Source: Luidia sarsii (lineage: Eukaryota; Echinodermata; Asteroidea; Paxillosida; Luidiidae). Taken from it: a DNA stretch of 64,000 bases. Below the pieces are notes generated by a model that was given only the letters and a program-made list of their open reading frames with translations, ran no database searches and was not told the origin of the DNA. The stretch spans positions 20,417,773-20,481,772 of the forward strand of contig OX465110.1 of assembly GCA_949987565.1 (NCBI GenBank), in the 5' to 3' direction. Position numbers and translations under genes: made by a program. This document shows positions 44,090-57,156 of the stretch, piece by piece (the stretch's first letter is position 1; every line of letters begins with the position of its first letter).

Positions 44090-44260
44090 TGTTTACATGC
44101 CATCACGTGACTTATAGTGGGTAAAATAAAATTTATCTCATTTGGCAGAAAGCAGCGGTGGAAATGTACAAAGAAGAAGAATGTGGACAAAATGTCTTCT
44201 CTCATCGTTTCCACTCGTTTGGCACCAAAATACCCACTGTAAGTCACGTGCCGGCATGAA
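44090..44260. mobile_element. Palindromic MITE (CACGTGACTTA ends)
   Basis: ATCACGTGACTTATAGTGGG at the left is inverted as CCCACTGTAAGTCACGTG at the right, about 150 bp apart. Confidence 0.6.
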
Positions 44261-44454
44261 AAAACACTCTATTGCCAAAATAATGCACGATTACCAACAC
44301 GTAAAACAGTTCAGACTCAATTACACATTAGCAACACCAGAACGTGAAATAATACAGCAGTTTGTTTTTTGTTAGATGCTGGCTTAGCAGTAAGGTGGTT
44401 TATAAATGAATACTGCATTCCACTGTATTCCTTGAGATAGTTAGGATTTGCAGT

Positions 44455-44595
44455 CAATTTCACCACACTTGTAACTCACAATTACAAGCAATCGAAAGAC
44501 AACGAGCGATGCACACAAACCATAATATTGCCTATCACAACATACGTTGGTAAGTTCAGTTACGATGCATTAAAAGGCTTTGTGAAATCCACCCT
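44455..44595. mobile_element. MITE family I copy
   Basis: AGTTACGATGCATTAAAAGG and GGCTTTGTGAAATCCACC at the right with GAGCGATGCACACAAACCAT inside. Orientation is opposite to 37128-37268. Confidence 0.62.
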
Positions 44596-46283
44596 GATTC
44601 TGTCTGTGTACTTATTTCAGGAGGTTCACTCACTTTTTCTCCAGACAAGCAGTGCAGCGCATCAGGCTGCTCGTTACCATGACAACATGGTTTGCAACGT
44701 TGCTCGATCAGTGCGTTGAACCAATGTTTACCAGCGCTTGAAGTCTCGCGGGACAAAATGTATCGCACGAGATTCATAACGGTGGATGATAATTGCTTCA
44801 TCAAACCGAGTACGCAGTGGAAAATACCCAAATTCAATTGAATTCCAGTCCTGCGTAGGGGCTGTCTGTGATTTTAATCAGACCGGTTCGTTTTACGATC
44901 TTTACAGACTAGTTTTGATTCAAACTTCCAGACTGTTTTGTCCGAGTTTAATTTCATTGCGCCGTAATGGGCAGAGTTTTTGAGAAGGGGGGGGGGGGGA
45001 AATCAGAATTTCCTGCCTTGTTTTCCCCCTTAAAGCGTCATTGGCTATGTTCTATCGTTACGGGTGCAATGACCGATTCAAACACGGAAAGTAGACAATG
45101 TTACACAGGTTGTAAAAGGTTTTTCTTTTCGTCAACCAGCCGTGATTTGCTTGCGTCATGTTCGGTAGAGTAGGTACGGTGGCCTCATGATGCCATAGAA
45201 ATGGCCGCTTGGGAAATGTTTTACGCTGATCCATGGCAGCGGGGTCAAGATTCATCCATATAACTAACCCCAACCACCCTTTCCAACGAAACCACAAAAG
45301 AGTATCTGATGGAATTTCTAAATCGAAATTTCCCCCGCGGAATAATTATCTTCCGTGCGCTTGGACGGTAGTAGCCTGCGGCATCGCCATGGTAACGTAG
45401 CCGGCAAAAAAAGAAGAAGATAATACAACAGAAAACGTCAGGTTTGATTTATCATGTGTTGGCTGTGTCAGTTTGCTTACATGCTCAAGGCATCTCACAT
45501 TCTTCACGAGAGGAAAATATTGATGCGGCATCCGATTGATCTGTATTTGGTGCCCCTTCATCCAGACGATAGGTTCCCGCTTTGAGCAGACATGAACAGC
45601 CTAGATTCGCCTTGGAGCGACCAGACACACAGTCATACGAGTGCTAATTCGGAGAGACTTAGGCCGGGTTTATTACATTACGATGCATCATTGACCCCAC
45701 ATTTCCTATAAGGCCCTCTGTAATTCACAGATTTGAGGCTTTTTAAAATTCGATTTACTTGGTTCTATTCAAGTTAAAAGCCGTTGGGGTTTTTACAATA
45801 AACAGGCGCTTTTGGGCATTCATTGCTGAACAAATAAAACCGAAAAAAGGACGCGGAATATGCACAAAGGGTCATTTTATTATTTTTTTTCGTTGAAGCT
45901 TTTAAACGTTTTGTCAATCTTTTTAACGTATGCTATTTACATGAACCTTGCAGAATAAAATTACAACCATATGCCTTTTCTACAAATATACTTTGTGACG
46001 TCACAACCAGAGATCGCCTGGATCCTCTGAAAATAGCGCCCTCTCTCGTCTCCAATGAAAAATATCTTAAAATCATTATTATACAAGTTGTTTTTCTCAC
46101 AAGCAATAATATTTTTAGAACAATAATACAGTAAACTATATTCAATTATGGCCACAAGGGGGTTTCCATGGTGATCGGGGACTGTGTACAATCTGATTGA
46201 TTCCGAAAGACGAATGTTGACGATTATTCAAAGAATTACAATACAACCACAACAAAATCTTAGTGAGTGACAATGTACACCTT

Positions 46284-46615
46284 GGATCAAAGGCCCTACA
46301 CAACATTGGTAAAGGTCAAAAGATTGCCACAGCTTGTGTTAAACCATCAAACATTCCAAAAAAGAAATCCTGCGAAGGTTTTAGCTCATGGTAATCTGAG
46401 AAACTCGAAAAAGGCAAAAAAGTCACGGTTTTCGCACCGTTCTGTAGTGTAAGAAATCGACTATGTTGTCGATGTTTGAGTGAAGATTTCTCGATAAGTA
46501 CAGCATTCCAGACCGTAAGATTTCAACACGAGGATTCTATCATGACCATTTACAAACTGTGTAAAGGAAAACATCGATGTTTTCCGATCTTCCCAATGTT
46601 GTATTGGGCCTTTAA
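46284..46615 (+). mobile_element. MITE family B
   Basis: AAAGGCCCTACACAACATTG to ATGTTGTATTGGGCCTTTAA. It carries a small internal deletion relative to 28371-28737. Confidence 0.72.
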
Positions 46616-46818
46616 AGCTGTAAAGAATAAATGGCATTTTCCAATAGGAATTATCACTGGTCCATAAACTGCTAGCGTCCAATCACTTTCTGATTTAGCT
46701 TTCCAATTCTATATACCCCTTCAGTTCCCAACGTTCTTATCTTAGCATAATAATTTATAAGTCTGAGAATTATCAGTGGACAAAACGACAACTCTATTTT
46801 TCTTCAATAGACTAAAAA

Positions 46819-47064
46819 GACCCTTTTCCAAAACCCGGCTTAGGCTTCGGCTCCGGCATCGTCTCTCTTATCCAAAAAGCTTAAAACACAGGTTGGAGTT
46901 CTTAGTTGAAGTTGAAGCTTTGGATTTTTTTTTTCAAAACGCAGTATTACATTCAAATACGAAGTCAAAGGCCTCCCGTTTTCATGCCTTGTGCCTTAGA
47001 ATGGATGAAAAAATATAGACAAAGCCGGAGTCTGAGCCTAAGACGGGATTTGGAAAAGGGCCCA
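46819..47064. mobile_element. MITE family C1
   Basis: CCCTTTTCCAAAACCCGGCT and the inverse GACGGGATTTGGAAAAGGGC are the ends, interior inverted relative to 11024-11263. Confidence 0.72.
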
Positions 47065-48009
47065 AGTTTGCTTTTGAAAACCTGACTATAATCATCTGGA
47101 GAGGTCAGATCTGTTACGTCTGCTCTGAAGTTATTTTCGTTGCGAACGAAAAACAAAACCCGCGTAAGTAATTGAGATTATAAAATATATATTGGCCTAT
47201 ACTGTATTTTGAGCCAGACTGTAAGACGTCAGGGTGCGAGACAGCCCTGAAGGAAATAAAATATGCAAGCCTCAATTTGTTTAACATTTCGCTATACAAA
47301 CCAGACTCCCAATAGACAACACCTGCTGGCTACATAACATGTATTATACCGTTCCTTGGGGGATCACGAACTTCTTCAAGACATCTTTGAGGGGCACAGA
47401 ATGAACAACAACATTACATCGATTTACTGAATGATGCATGGAGTTTAAGGAACTGGATTAAGTTGATACATGCTGAACGTCCCAGCTGAGTTTCAGTATT
47501 ACCGATCCGATGTGCTTTTTACCAATGTTCACAGAAATGTTCACAGAGATGGTTTCTTCGGCCATACCAATAACATCTTAAACATCTCGAAAATAAAGTA
47601 ATAGTTCCACTGTCTGATTTGGCAAAACCACAGCTCCGATAATGCTCTAAGAACTGGAGTAAAATAAACCGGTATTACTTTTTTTATGTAATAAATAACT
47701 TCACATGAACACGGAAATAATATCCTATCCATAAATTTCCTATCCGTATTTACATCAGCCGATGAGAAAATGACAAAAAAGCACCAAAAATGTGAAGGGT
47801 TTGATCCGAGTTTACGAAAGAAAATATCAATTCGAAGATTACCCAATTCCGATTTCATCTGAGATAGTATCACTGCTGGATTACGACCGAAAACCCAAAT
47901 TCTGAAATTAAGCTTCGCCAATAAAACAAAACTGGCCTTTGCAATAAACAAGTACTTATTGATAAAACCGGCTGGCACTACAAGAAACAAAAGTGAGACT
48001 TTTTTCTTG

Positions 48010-48172
48010 GAATTGTGGACGATTTTATCAAACTCGTCGCAACTTACGATCAATCGCAAGACGATGAGCGATGCACAGAAACCATACGGCCTATCAAAAC
48101 GCGTACAATAGGTTATCAATCGTAAGTTGAGTTACGATGCATCGTAAGACTTTGTAAAATAAAATCCAGCCC
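48010..48172. mobile_element. MITE family I copy
   Basis: TCGCAACTTACGATCAATCG and GTTGAGTTACGATGCATCGT are the inverted ends around GATGAGCGATGCACAGAAAC. Confidence 0.65.
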
Positions 48173-51100
48173 TGATCTTCGTGTAAGTCCTCCAAGTAAA
48201 TCTAAAAAGGTGAACAGAATCATGGGTCTATTATGCTTGCAAATAAACACCAACAAAAATTCACTGGAAACCGCCGGTATGATTTACCTCGATTCTGTGG
48301 GGAAAAGGTTGAGTTCAACGGAAAAGGTGTTCTCAACCCAGCACGGTAAAGATCAGCAAAAAAACCAAATTGCTCTGGATTTCGCTTTTGACTTAATCAT
48401 GTGACACTAGAGGCCCTTCGTATGAATAATGGATTCTGGAGGGAAAAAACACGAGAACCTGAGATGTCTTCTAGAACATGTTTCTTTTCAAGGGAGACTA
48501 GACGACACCGTGATCTCCTGAGTCTCATTCGTCATCTCATCCACTACCAAAACCATGGTGATATTACGAAAGCATTATATTCATCTAGATTGTGAAAGGT
48601 ATACAAATAAAACAAAGTATGATCCTGATGAAGTTAACGCCAAAATGCCCTATAGAAAATACTCCATGTTTAACTGATAACAGCAGCCATTGAGTCGGGG
48701 TACAAGACTGAGATCACAATAATGCCAGACTATAATGTATACATCGGCTTCACTCTATTACCATTGCCCTACTGCGGTACCATACTCGTGAATGCATTGG
48801 CCTTTCTAGCTAAATCTTATTCAACCTCCACATAAAAGTTCTACCACACATGGAGCGTTATTGCTACTTGTAAAAAGACTATGATTGCTTGGGCGAATAT
48901 ACCCCGTCCCGTACTATCACTAAGCTGCAAATCAAAACCAGTAGTGATTGAACTAAATATACTCTGTTCTGCGCTATAATGTTGATGTGGCAGTTGATTA
49001 TAATTATTATACCCGAATGAGGAGCAGATTGTATAAAATATAATACCCCGTTTGAAGACATTTGTTCATTTGTGTTTGCAGTTCCAGTGTGAACCTGATA
49101 CAGCAGTACTAAGCATTACGGAATACCTTATGCACCAAAGAACTGAGATACATACAAACTATAATCCAATTTAACTTCAAATAAGACAACCTTACGGAAA
49201 AAAAACAAGTACGTGTACTTTAAGAACAATCATACAAGGAAGTTTTAGGATCTGAAAAACTAAGCATTTCGAGTGCTATTTAGTTCTTAAAACGGAGTTA
49301 CTTACAGGGAGTCTCTTTTATGGAGGAAGGCACTATACGGACACGAAAAGATGACGTCATTATTACCTCAGCAAAATATAGATTCGTTTCTGTAAACTGG
49401 TCACGTTTTCGAACCTGAAGCGGCATGTGATTCTTCGAATGGACTCGGTGATGGATATCGGGCTGACAGCTTCCAACTGTCATCCAATCAAAAACATTCA
49501 CGAAGACTGGAAATTCAAAATGGCCTGAAGACTACCTCTGATTGGATGGATGCTGCGGGGTGTGAACCTGATAACTCAAGCGTTCAACTCTCTCAGTCAA
49601 TCCTTACTCACACAGAACACTCCAACGGTCATATGATAGTTCATGGTTCGAGTCTCAACATAATCACTTTTTCTAGAACCAAGTAGATAACAAATCGACA
49701 GATTAAGAAGAATAACATAAACTAACCAGGCTTTCAGCATTTGAAAAATACATTCTATTCCTACACCGATACTTTCCTGCGCAGATAATAATTAATTTAT
49801 GAATACTGAATCTTTACAAACTGTTTCCACTTCGTCCTCTCTTCAAATCATGACCAACTTATCCTCCGCAAACCGTTCTACTTCATCGCATAAGCTAACA
49901 CATCCTAGCTCCATTAGTCACTTAGTGACGATCCAAATAAATCTGGGTCATTTTCTCAATTAATCTCATTTTTTTAAACTGGAATTTTTTTCACCAGAGA
50001 GTGACGGAAAGCCTTTATGAAATGTGCGTACGAAGTAACACCACTAATGACTGTCATTATAACGACCAAAATTGATTATTTTTTTTCATGCTTCTACCAA
50101 GCTCCCTCGCCGTCAGCAGATTACTGATGTAAACCAGGCAAAAATTGACCAGAAATAACTCTAACGAGTAAGAGATCTTTTCATTGACTCAAGAGGAACT
50201 CTGAAATATCTCCGCAATTACGATTGATAGGACGAGTTAACTGGACTTGTTTTAAGATCACCCTTCAAGTACATTGACTCTCAAAATACAAAATAATTCT
50301 TGAGCCTTCTGATAACTTTCTGGCTCAGCTTATCTCCGAAAATTACGCATAATCATGGATACGAAGATCGTGATATTGTGACCTGTGTGTATATGTTTAC
50401 CTTTATGTGTGTGTGCTAGAGAGAAAGAGAGGTTGATTTTGCTTCGAGTAAAGATGAAAGGGGAATTACAAAAACATATAATAAACAGGCGATTGCACGT
50501 AAATATTGACAACTTTAAAATTCTGTACACTTGAAATACACATCGGAAGGTGGCTAAACAGGCGTATGTCTATTTATCACGGAAAAGAAGGGACAAAAAA
50601 AACACAAGACAGAAGAAAACAGAAGAAAATCCAGATTTAAGGAAGCACACTAAATCTCGCCTTTACTTTCGCCAAAAAGACAGAAAAAATTATCTTCATA
50701 AAATTACTCTGATTTCATTATAAAAATAATAAAAGGTCTCACTTTTGAGCGCAAATTTTAAAACAAAATGTCCCAACGGCTGGCACCTGGACTAAAGTGT
50801 GTAACATTACTAAGGATGACTATCAGGGAACCAGACTAGGGGAAGGGTTAAGATCGTGGGTAGGACTATAATATTTTCAAAGAGCAAAGTAAAAATGTTG
50901 CGTTTCTGTCATTTGGTTTTCTCTATTTTTCTAGGTTTGTTTTTGGAATACATCTTAAAAGTTACTTGATCATCCTGCTTGTAAAAGGGTTTCGAGGCAG
51001 TAATCTGTGCCAAACAAATTTAAAAATCGGAACTTGAATCAAAATGGTTGATTCAGTGGGCTCGTAGTTAACATCACGCGTTCAATGCTTTGCCAGACTT

Positions 51101-52003
51101 GTACATGTATGCTTGGGAGAACAACACCACATGGAGCTTAGGAGGGATGTGAACCTACAACTCATGCTTTCTGGTGCAGTCGTCTCAACGACTTCAAATC
51201 AGAGTTATGCTCCTGTTATTTTCAACAACAACCAAATTCAAAAACTGTCCCCAGGGCAAAACTTCACCGAGACACAGACTGGGGGAAAAAAAGTTTCAAC
51301 TATTCCCCTTGACTCCAGCCACCGGGGTACATATAACTGACTACTCCCTGCTCATTGCAAGTCAATATATGATCACAGCGCTATTTAGCCTAATCCTTAG
51401 TCCATCAGCAACTACAGTCCACTGTCACCTCAATATTAATCTCTTCCCCAAAGACCAATAAAATAAACACCAAATAAATGATAAATTTCATGCATTTTCC
51501 ATGAATCATAATGTCAAACAAATAATCCCCACCCATTAACCATACCACGAGTCAGGGACGATTTAAAATTGTAACCAAACGTTGCTTTTCTTTTTGTGAA
51601 TTTTCTGAAAGGTTATGTTCTCGGAAACAAAACAAGGGAATCAGCGGACTATTTGACCAATCAGCTCAACTGGCTGGTTGTGACTCACAAATCAGACAAT
51701 GCATGAATACATGCGTATCAAGAAGGGATTGTGTACTCCAACTAAGACGAAAATCTTCAGTATTTCAAAAAGGATGAATAATTGAATATGACAACCGGGT
51801 GATATTTACCAGTGGATTTGGGGCGAAAACCACAAGACTGACCTTTGCAGAACAAATAGCATTGTCCAGCAATCCCCACACAGAATATATTTCCCAGCAT
51901 CGTGCTAATACAAAAGGCCCACGCCATGAGATGAAACTGAAATAAACTGTTTGACATTCAGCAAATTTCAGAATCTTGCAATTTGTAAATAAGTGCTTGC
52001 CTA

Positions 52004-52035
52004 GGTCCTGCTAGGATCGAAAGGTCAGGCCCACT
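52004..52035. mobile_element. MITE family E fragment
   Basis: GGTCCTGCTAGGATCGAAAG then GTCAGGCCCACT; about 32 bp only. Confidence 0.55.
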
Positions 52036-53364
52036 GCATTTTAAGAGCTGTAAAGAAAGTTCTAAATTTATCAAGCAGATGTATCGAAGATGATAAGATC
52101 TCATTTGGAAGAGTGAGGTGATTTACAATCAAGCATTGGTATATTTCGGTATCGTCGTATTTAGAAGGTTTTCACAAGGCTTTTGCCAGATTACCGGGAG
52201 CATTTGGAACATTATACTTGCGATCCATATAATAATTAACCCTCAACCCAACGAGGTTATTAACAAGATATCCAAGATAATGTTTCTCCTTTGCAATACT
52301 TGTCTCCGAATATGTGTGTTCGCCTTTAATCAAGACAGATGGGCTGCATAATTTGACCATTTTTCAAGTATCTTGTTTGTATTTTTTTAAATGACAGCTC
52401 TGGAGAGAAGGGAAAAGAAAAAAATCTCCGGCAATTCCGGTGCATCCACTGGAATTGAGGATGGACAGTGGAGAATTTCAATCAATTCGGCAAAATTAAA
52501 TTCAGGGAATCTGCCAAGGACTGGATGGGAAACTGATCATGCTGAGAAACAAGAGAACAGGGAAGTATTGGGGAGAGATTTCTTGAGAGATGTGTGCATT
52601 CAGCGAGGTTATCGGACACAAACTTGAGCCACAATTATTTATCTCTGCCAGATGTTTTGCCGTATTTGTTTAAAGGGTAACTATCTGATGATAAAATACA
52701 GTATTGGCTGCTGTGGTTTCAACTGTGTGACTTACACTCAGACTCATAGGTATACAAACCAGGTATGAAATCGTTAGCTTAACCACGACATTTCAAACAA
52801 AATCCAAGCCGAGCGTGGTACCCTGAAGATTCAAGAGAGGGTTATAGGGCTCATAGCTCTGTGGGATCTCCACAAGGAAAAGTATGGATCCAAATAAGGT
52901 TAGAGTATGGTCATTGAGATAGATTCCAGCGACTACGAAGCCAAGTGAGAAGACTAGTGTCATCTACCTGCTTGAAGTGTTAAAAACCGTTCTATCATAA
53001 AAGTCAAACCCTGATGCGACAAAGGTCTCATCATCCGTTGCCAAATATTCAGAAATTAATGATATCATTAGTTTCCATGGCAACAGAGTGTTCCCCAGCA
53101 ACCGGATGTTTCCCTTCGCGATAGATTCCCTTCGTGAGGGGACGAAGAGTCAACAACCATTCCCCTTGCCCTGGCCATAAGCTGACTATCCATCAGGGCC
53201 TGGCTAGCTCCGTCACCTAAAATGACACTCCGATGAAAAAAAAAAGTCTGTGAAGAGGCTAGAATTCCTCAACTCATTATAGCGAGGGCAATGACCTGAA
53301 TGCCTCAAGACTCAATGCGCATACTACACGTAAGTCACTAAGCAGGAAGTCACTGAGTGCGTGT

Positions 53365-53520
53365 GAGGTTTGCAGTGACTCCTTGTAAGTCATCTCCTTT
53401 CAGGCGGAGCCACACGGCTCATTCCAGCGCCGTTAACTCCATCTCAGAATAGATGACATGCACGATTTCACCTCAAGCCTTTCGCTATGTGCTTCCACCG
53501 TGCAAACCTTCATATATCAT
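53365..53520. mobile_element. MITE family D, degraded
   Basis: AGGTTTGCAGTGACTCCTTG at the left and CTATGTGCTTCCACCGTGCA with AACCTTCA at the right; middle arms are diverged. Confidence 0.58.
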
Positions 53521-53592
53521 CCCAGTGATTATTGCATCTGAACATTGTCAACGTCTTGTAAGAAGCAGACAATCCTATTATGACCCGTGGTC

Positions 53593-53777
53593 CATAGCTG
53601 CCAACCATTCCAATTTTGGAGGAATCATTCCTCTTTTAATAACTTTTTACAAGCTCTTAATAACAGATTGCGATTTTGGGCTTGGAAATACACATGTATC
53701 CCTATGTAGTTTGCTCTGTGATTCCTCTTTTCTAGCGGAAGTATTCCTAATCTCCTTTAAGATAGATTGGCAGCTAT
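53593..53777 (+). mobile_element. MITE family F, copy 1
   Basis: Ends CATAGCTGCCAACCATTCC and GATTGGCAGCTAT are short inverted repeats; the interior has GGAGGAATCATTCCTCTTTT and AAATACACATGTATCCCTAT. Confidence 0.7.
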
Positions 53778-55850
53778 TTGTGATTCTATCTGGATAAGCA
53801 AAATTAAGCATAGACATGGAATACTGGCCAGTAATGAAATACTGGGATTACACAATGGCAATTTTATGCTGATTTATAGATCTCTCCTGAGTTTGGGAAG
53901 AGCACACTATGAAAAATGTCAAAGTTTGTCCAACTTTGCACTCCAATCTTTTCAGAGAAACCCGTCTTTCTCACTCTTGGCTAAACACTTTAAAATCGCA
54001 CTTAGCACTATACCTGCTTAAGAGTCATAATTCTTCTCAACCATGGTTTGACAGAAAAGGTCACTTATCGTGACCTGATGCTTGATTGTTTTGCCTACTG
54101 CTGTTTCATGTTGATGACCACAATAGGGAAGCGTGGGTTGAGAACAAAACGAAACACGCAACAGCAGTCTAATAATGCATGACTCATATTAGATCAGACA
54201 GGAACATGGGAAGATATCTGATATGAATATTCATGAGATGCTTTCCCCGCACGACATCAGGGCTCTCTGACAACAGAATCAGGAGCCTGCAGACAGGATT
54301 ACCATAGCAACCATGCTCTCTAGCGGGGAGACCTTGCCAATGGTTTCCCTCCAAAACCAACAAGCTTGTTTACGGTGCCTGGAGAGGGTGACAGTGGTGC
54401 ATTCAGAGATGGAGGTTGAATGTACGGGACTGCCATACATGAACAAGCGAGGATTATTTGGATAGCCTTTACCAGGATTCTTGACCAAATCAAGAAAAAA
54501 AAAAAGAAAAAAAAACCTGAAATGGGGAAAAAAATCCCAAGGATCGGGAATACCATGAGTCTAGTATTGGCACCGAGGTACTCACTAAATTATTCAATCT
54601 TTAAAATGCTCCGTGTTTTTTTTTAGTTTTTGTGTGGTTTTTTTTTAAACTGTATTTACAAAAGCAGTTTCCCATGATCCAAAGATTCACCCTGATTTTC
54701 GTCACTTTGAACAGCACTATTTTAAAATTAAAACTGCATCCTAAAAATAAGAAGGGATGGGCTAACCTCTAAACTGTTCCTTCGTGGGTTAAACACCAAT
54801 TCACTAAATGTGATTGTCTGTCATAAATACTCATTAAAAATGACCAAATAATGTACCCCCAAAAAATAAGGGAACACATATTGAAATGTAGCTTCTTTGG
54901 GGAATTTCAAAAAACTCCTAACATGCAAGTGCAACACAAATAGCACAGTTCTAATCATTTACAAGGGTACTTTGGTTTTACAAACTGTCTCATTTATGAT
55001 TTTTTTTTTCATTTTCTTTTATGAAATTATGACTAAGACTGTGATTTGTGACAAATTATGCAAAAAATTATTGATCAGTGCTTTTGATCTCAATGTTGAA
55101 ATAAAAAAATCATTTAAAAAACCTTATAATGTACATCTGCCACAAAGGGTTGCTATGAAAACTAGCAAGGTATTTACCTATAACGATAAATAAACTTGGT
55201 TAGTTAGTTTCATGAACTAACTTGAACGTGACAACTGATTCTGAAAGACGTCCAAATTAATGGGCTAATGGTCGAAAGGTTCCTGGTTCTAAACAATCCA
55301 TGATGATTATTTCCAGTTAAATTGATCCGTTAAAAAAGGAAAAATGACCCATAATCATTTGTCTTGATTTGTCTTGATTCGTCTGACATAAACATTAATG
55401 AGATGAAGTCTAAATAGCACATGTACTCATGAATGAATGAATTCTTAACTCTTTTACAGCGTAACACTGCCATCATGAACCATAAAACAGGCACAATATT
55501 CAGAAGAACTATTGATTTGCATCAATCTCATAAATATTCAGCAACAACCTAATGAATTATTCAGTGTCACAAGGGACCTGATGTGGTAGCTTCATGAATG
55601 GCTCCATACAATAACTCAGCATCTGGGGGTGAACTAATCACAGCACAATCATGAATCATTCATATACTCTTGAATATTCATGAGTTATTCATGAACTATT
55701 ACAGTCCTCATGCATATTCATGGAGGAATCACATCTCATCTTTTTGTGTTCCACTCAGCAAGAGATGCATCTTAACTTTTATCTTTAAATTACAGCATTG
55801 TTGTGTTTGCTTGAATGGAGAAAAAGTTCAAAGGTCACCTGTGCTGTGTA

Positions 55851-55906
55851 CTAGCTGTCGCTGCTGTTGGAGTCGGGCACAGGTTTGAAATTGAGTCGGT
55901 AAAGAC
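55851..55906 (-). CDS. ZCCHC14: ZCCHC14-like last coding exon
   Basis: A 56-nt coding piece after TTTTCCAACAG encoding LYRLNFKPVPDSNSSDS and TAG at 55851-55853. It resembles the YRLRY...SND C-terminus I recall from vertebrate ZCCHC14. Read-through of the previous exon would give an unrelated tail instead. Confidence 0.75.
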
Positions 55907-57124
55907 CTGTTGGAAAATGGCAACGATTAGCAGCATTAAGGACAGGTAGGAGTGATGATATAGAGTGCTGTAAATATGGGTGCTTAAACAACCTAAATGT
56001 ATCTTAAAGGAAAGTAGGAATACTTCAGCTAAAAAAGAGGAATCACTGAGCAAATCACATAAGAATACATTTGTATTTCCAAGCCAAAAATTGGAATCTG
56101 TTGTCAAGAGCTTGTAAAAAGTGATAAATGTTTACCCAAAAGGAGGAATGATTCCTCCAAAATAGGAGTGGTTGGCAGCTTTGATGGAGCCTAATATTGA
56201 TAGTATTAGTCAGGTGAGATAGAGAAGAGGCGAGATAGATTGGTGGAATGCAATTTACTTTTGTGCGTGATGGACTCCATGGTAACTTCTGCACAGTCTG
56301 GCTGTCTGTGACCAACTCCACCGCAGTTGAAACAGTGGAGCTTCTTGACCCCCTGACCTCCGTGGTTGCCGCGGTGACGGTAGGTCACACCCCCCAGGTA
56401 CACCTGCCCATGGGGCATCAGGCCAAACTGGCCCCCCGCCCCGTAGGGCAGCTCACCGGGCAGGTTCTGGAAGGGCAGCATGGGGCCGGGGAACCGGGGA
56501 CTGGCCGCTAGGATGCTGTTGGACGGAGGCATGGCCGGCGGCAGGTTACCGGGGAAGAAACCTGGGAGGCCTTGGTAGGTGAGCGGCCCAGAGGGATAGG
56601 CACTCTGCACAGGGGGGAAGTGATGCACCGGGCTGTGATGACCGGACGTACCGCACTGACCGCTACAGCCGCACGAGGTGCAGCCGGGGTTGGACTGCGA
56701 ATACCCGGCCGGATTACTGCCGTTGTTGTAGGGCATCGGCGGTCCGCTGCCGTCGTAGGTATTGGAGAGATTGAGGGAGGGCGTTTGCGCCATGCTGGTG
56801 GTGTAGGTGACCGAGGTGGGGGCCTGGTATTGCTCCCCGCCGCCGCCGTGGAGAGCGAACGTGGTGGGGAGGCGCTGAGAGGCCAGCGGCGTCCGGGCTC
56901 CCGGGAAGTTGGGGTTGACGGGACTCGGCAGGAGCCTGGGGCTGTTGTTGCCCGCTGCGCTCGCCGGGGAGGCTTCGTGGCGGGGGGCCAGCGCCAAGGA
57001 GGAGGGGACGGCGGGTCCCGGAGAGACGGTGGACGTGGGCACGACGTCAGGGACAACGATGGACGGCATCTTGAAGATGTTGGTGTCGGGGCACTCGATG
57101 GAGTACTGGATTCCTGGCAGGCTC

Positions 57125-57156
<32 letters not shown>

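Larger units (their letters stand above)
43582..55850. other. 12-kb gene-free interval
   Basis: Between the vWA stop codon and the ZCCHC14-like stop codon I find no supported exon. It contains MITE copies listed separately and AT-rich unassigned DNA, with 48175-53590 the emptiest part. The longest open frame (47541-48119, minus, 192 codons) overlaps a MITE and has no family resemblance. Confidence 0.5.

Noticed and set aside
47541..48119. 192-codon minus-strand frame
   Set aside because: AT-rich, overlaps a family I MITE at its start, no recognised domain.
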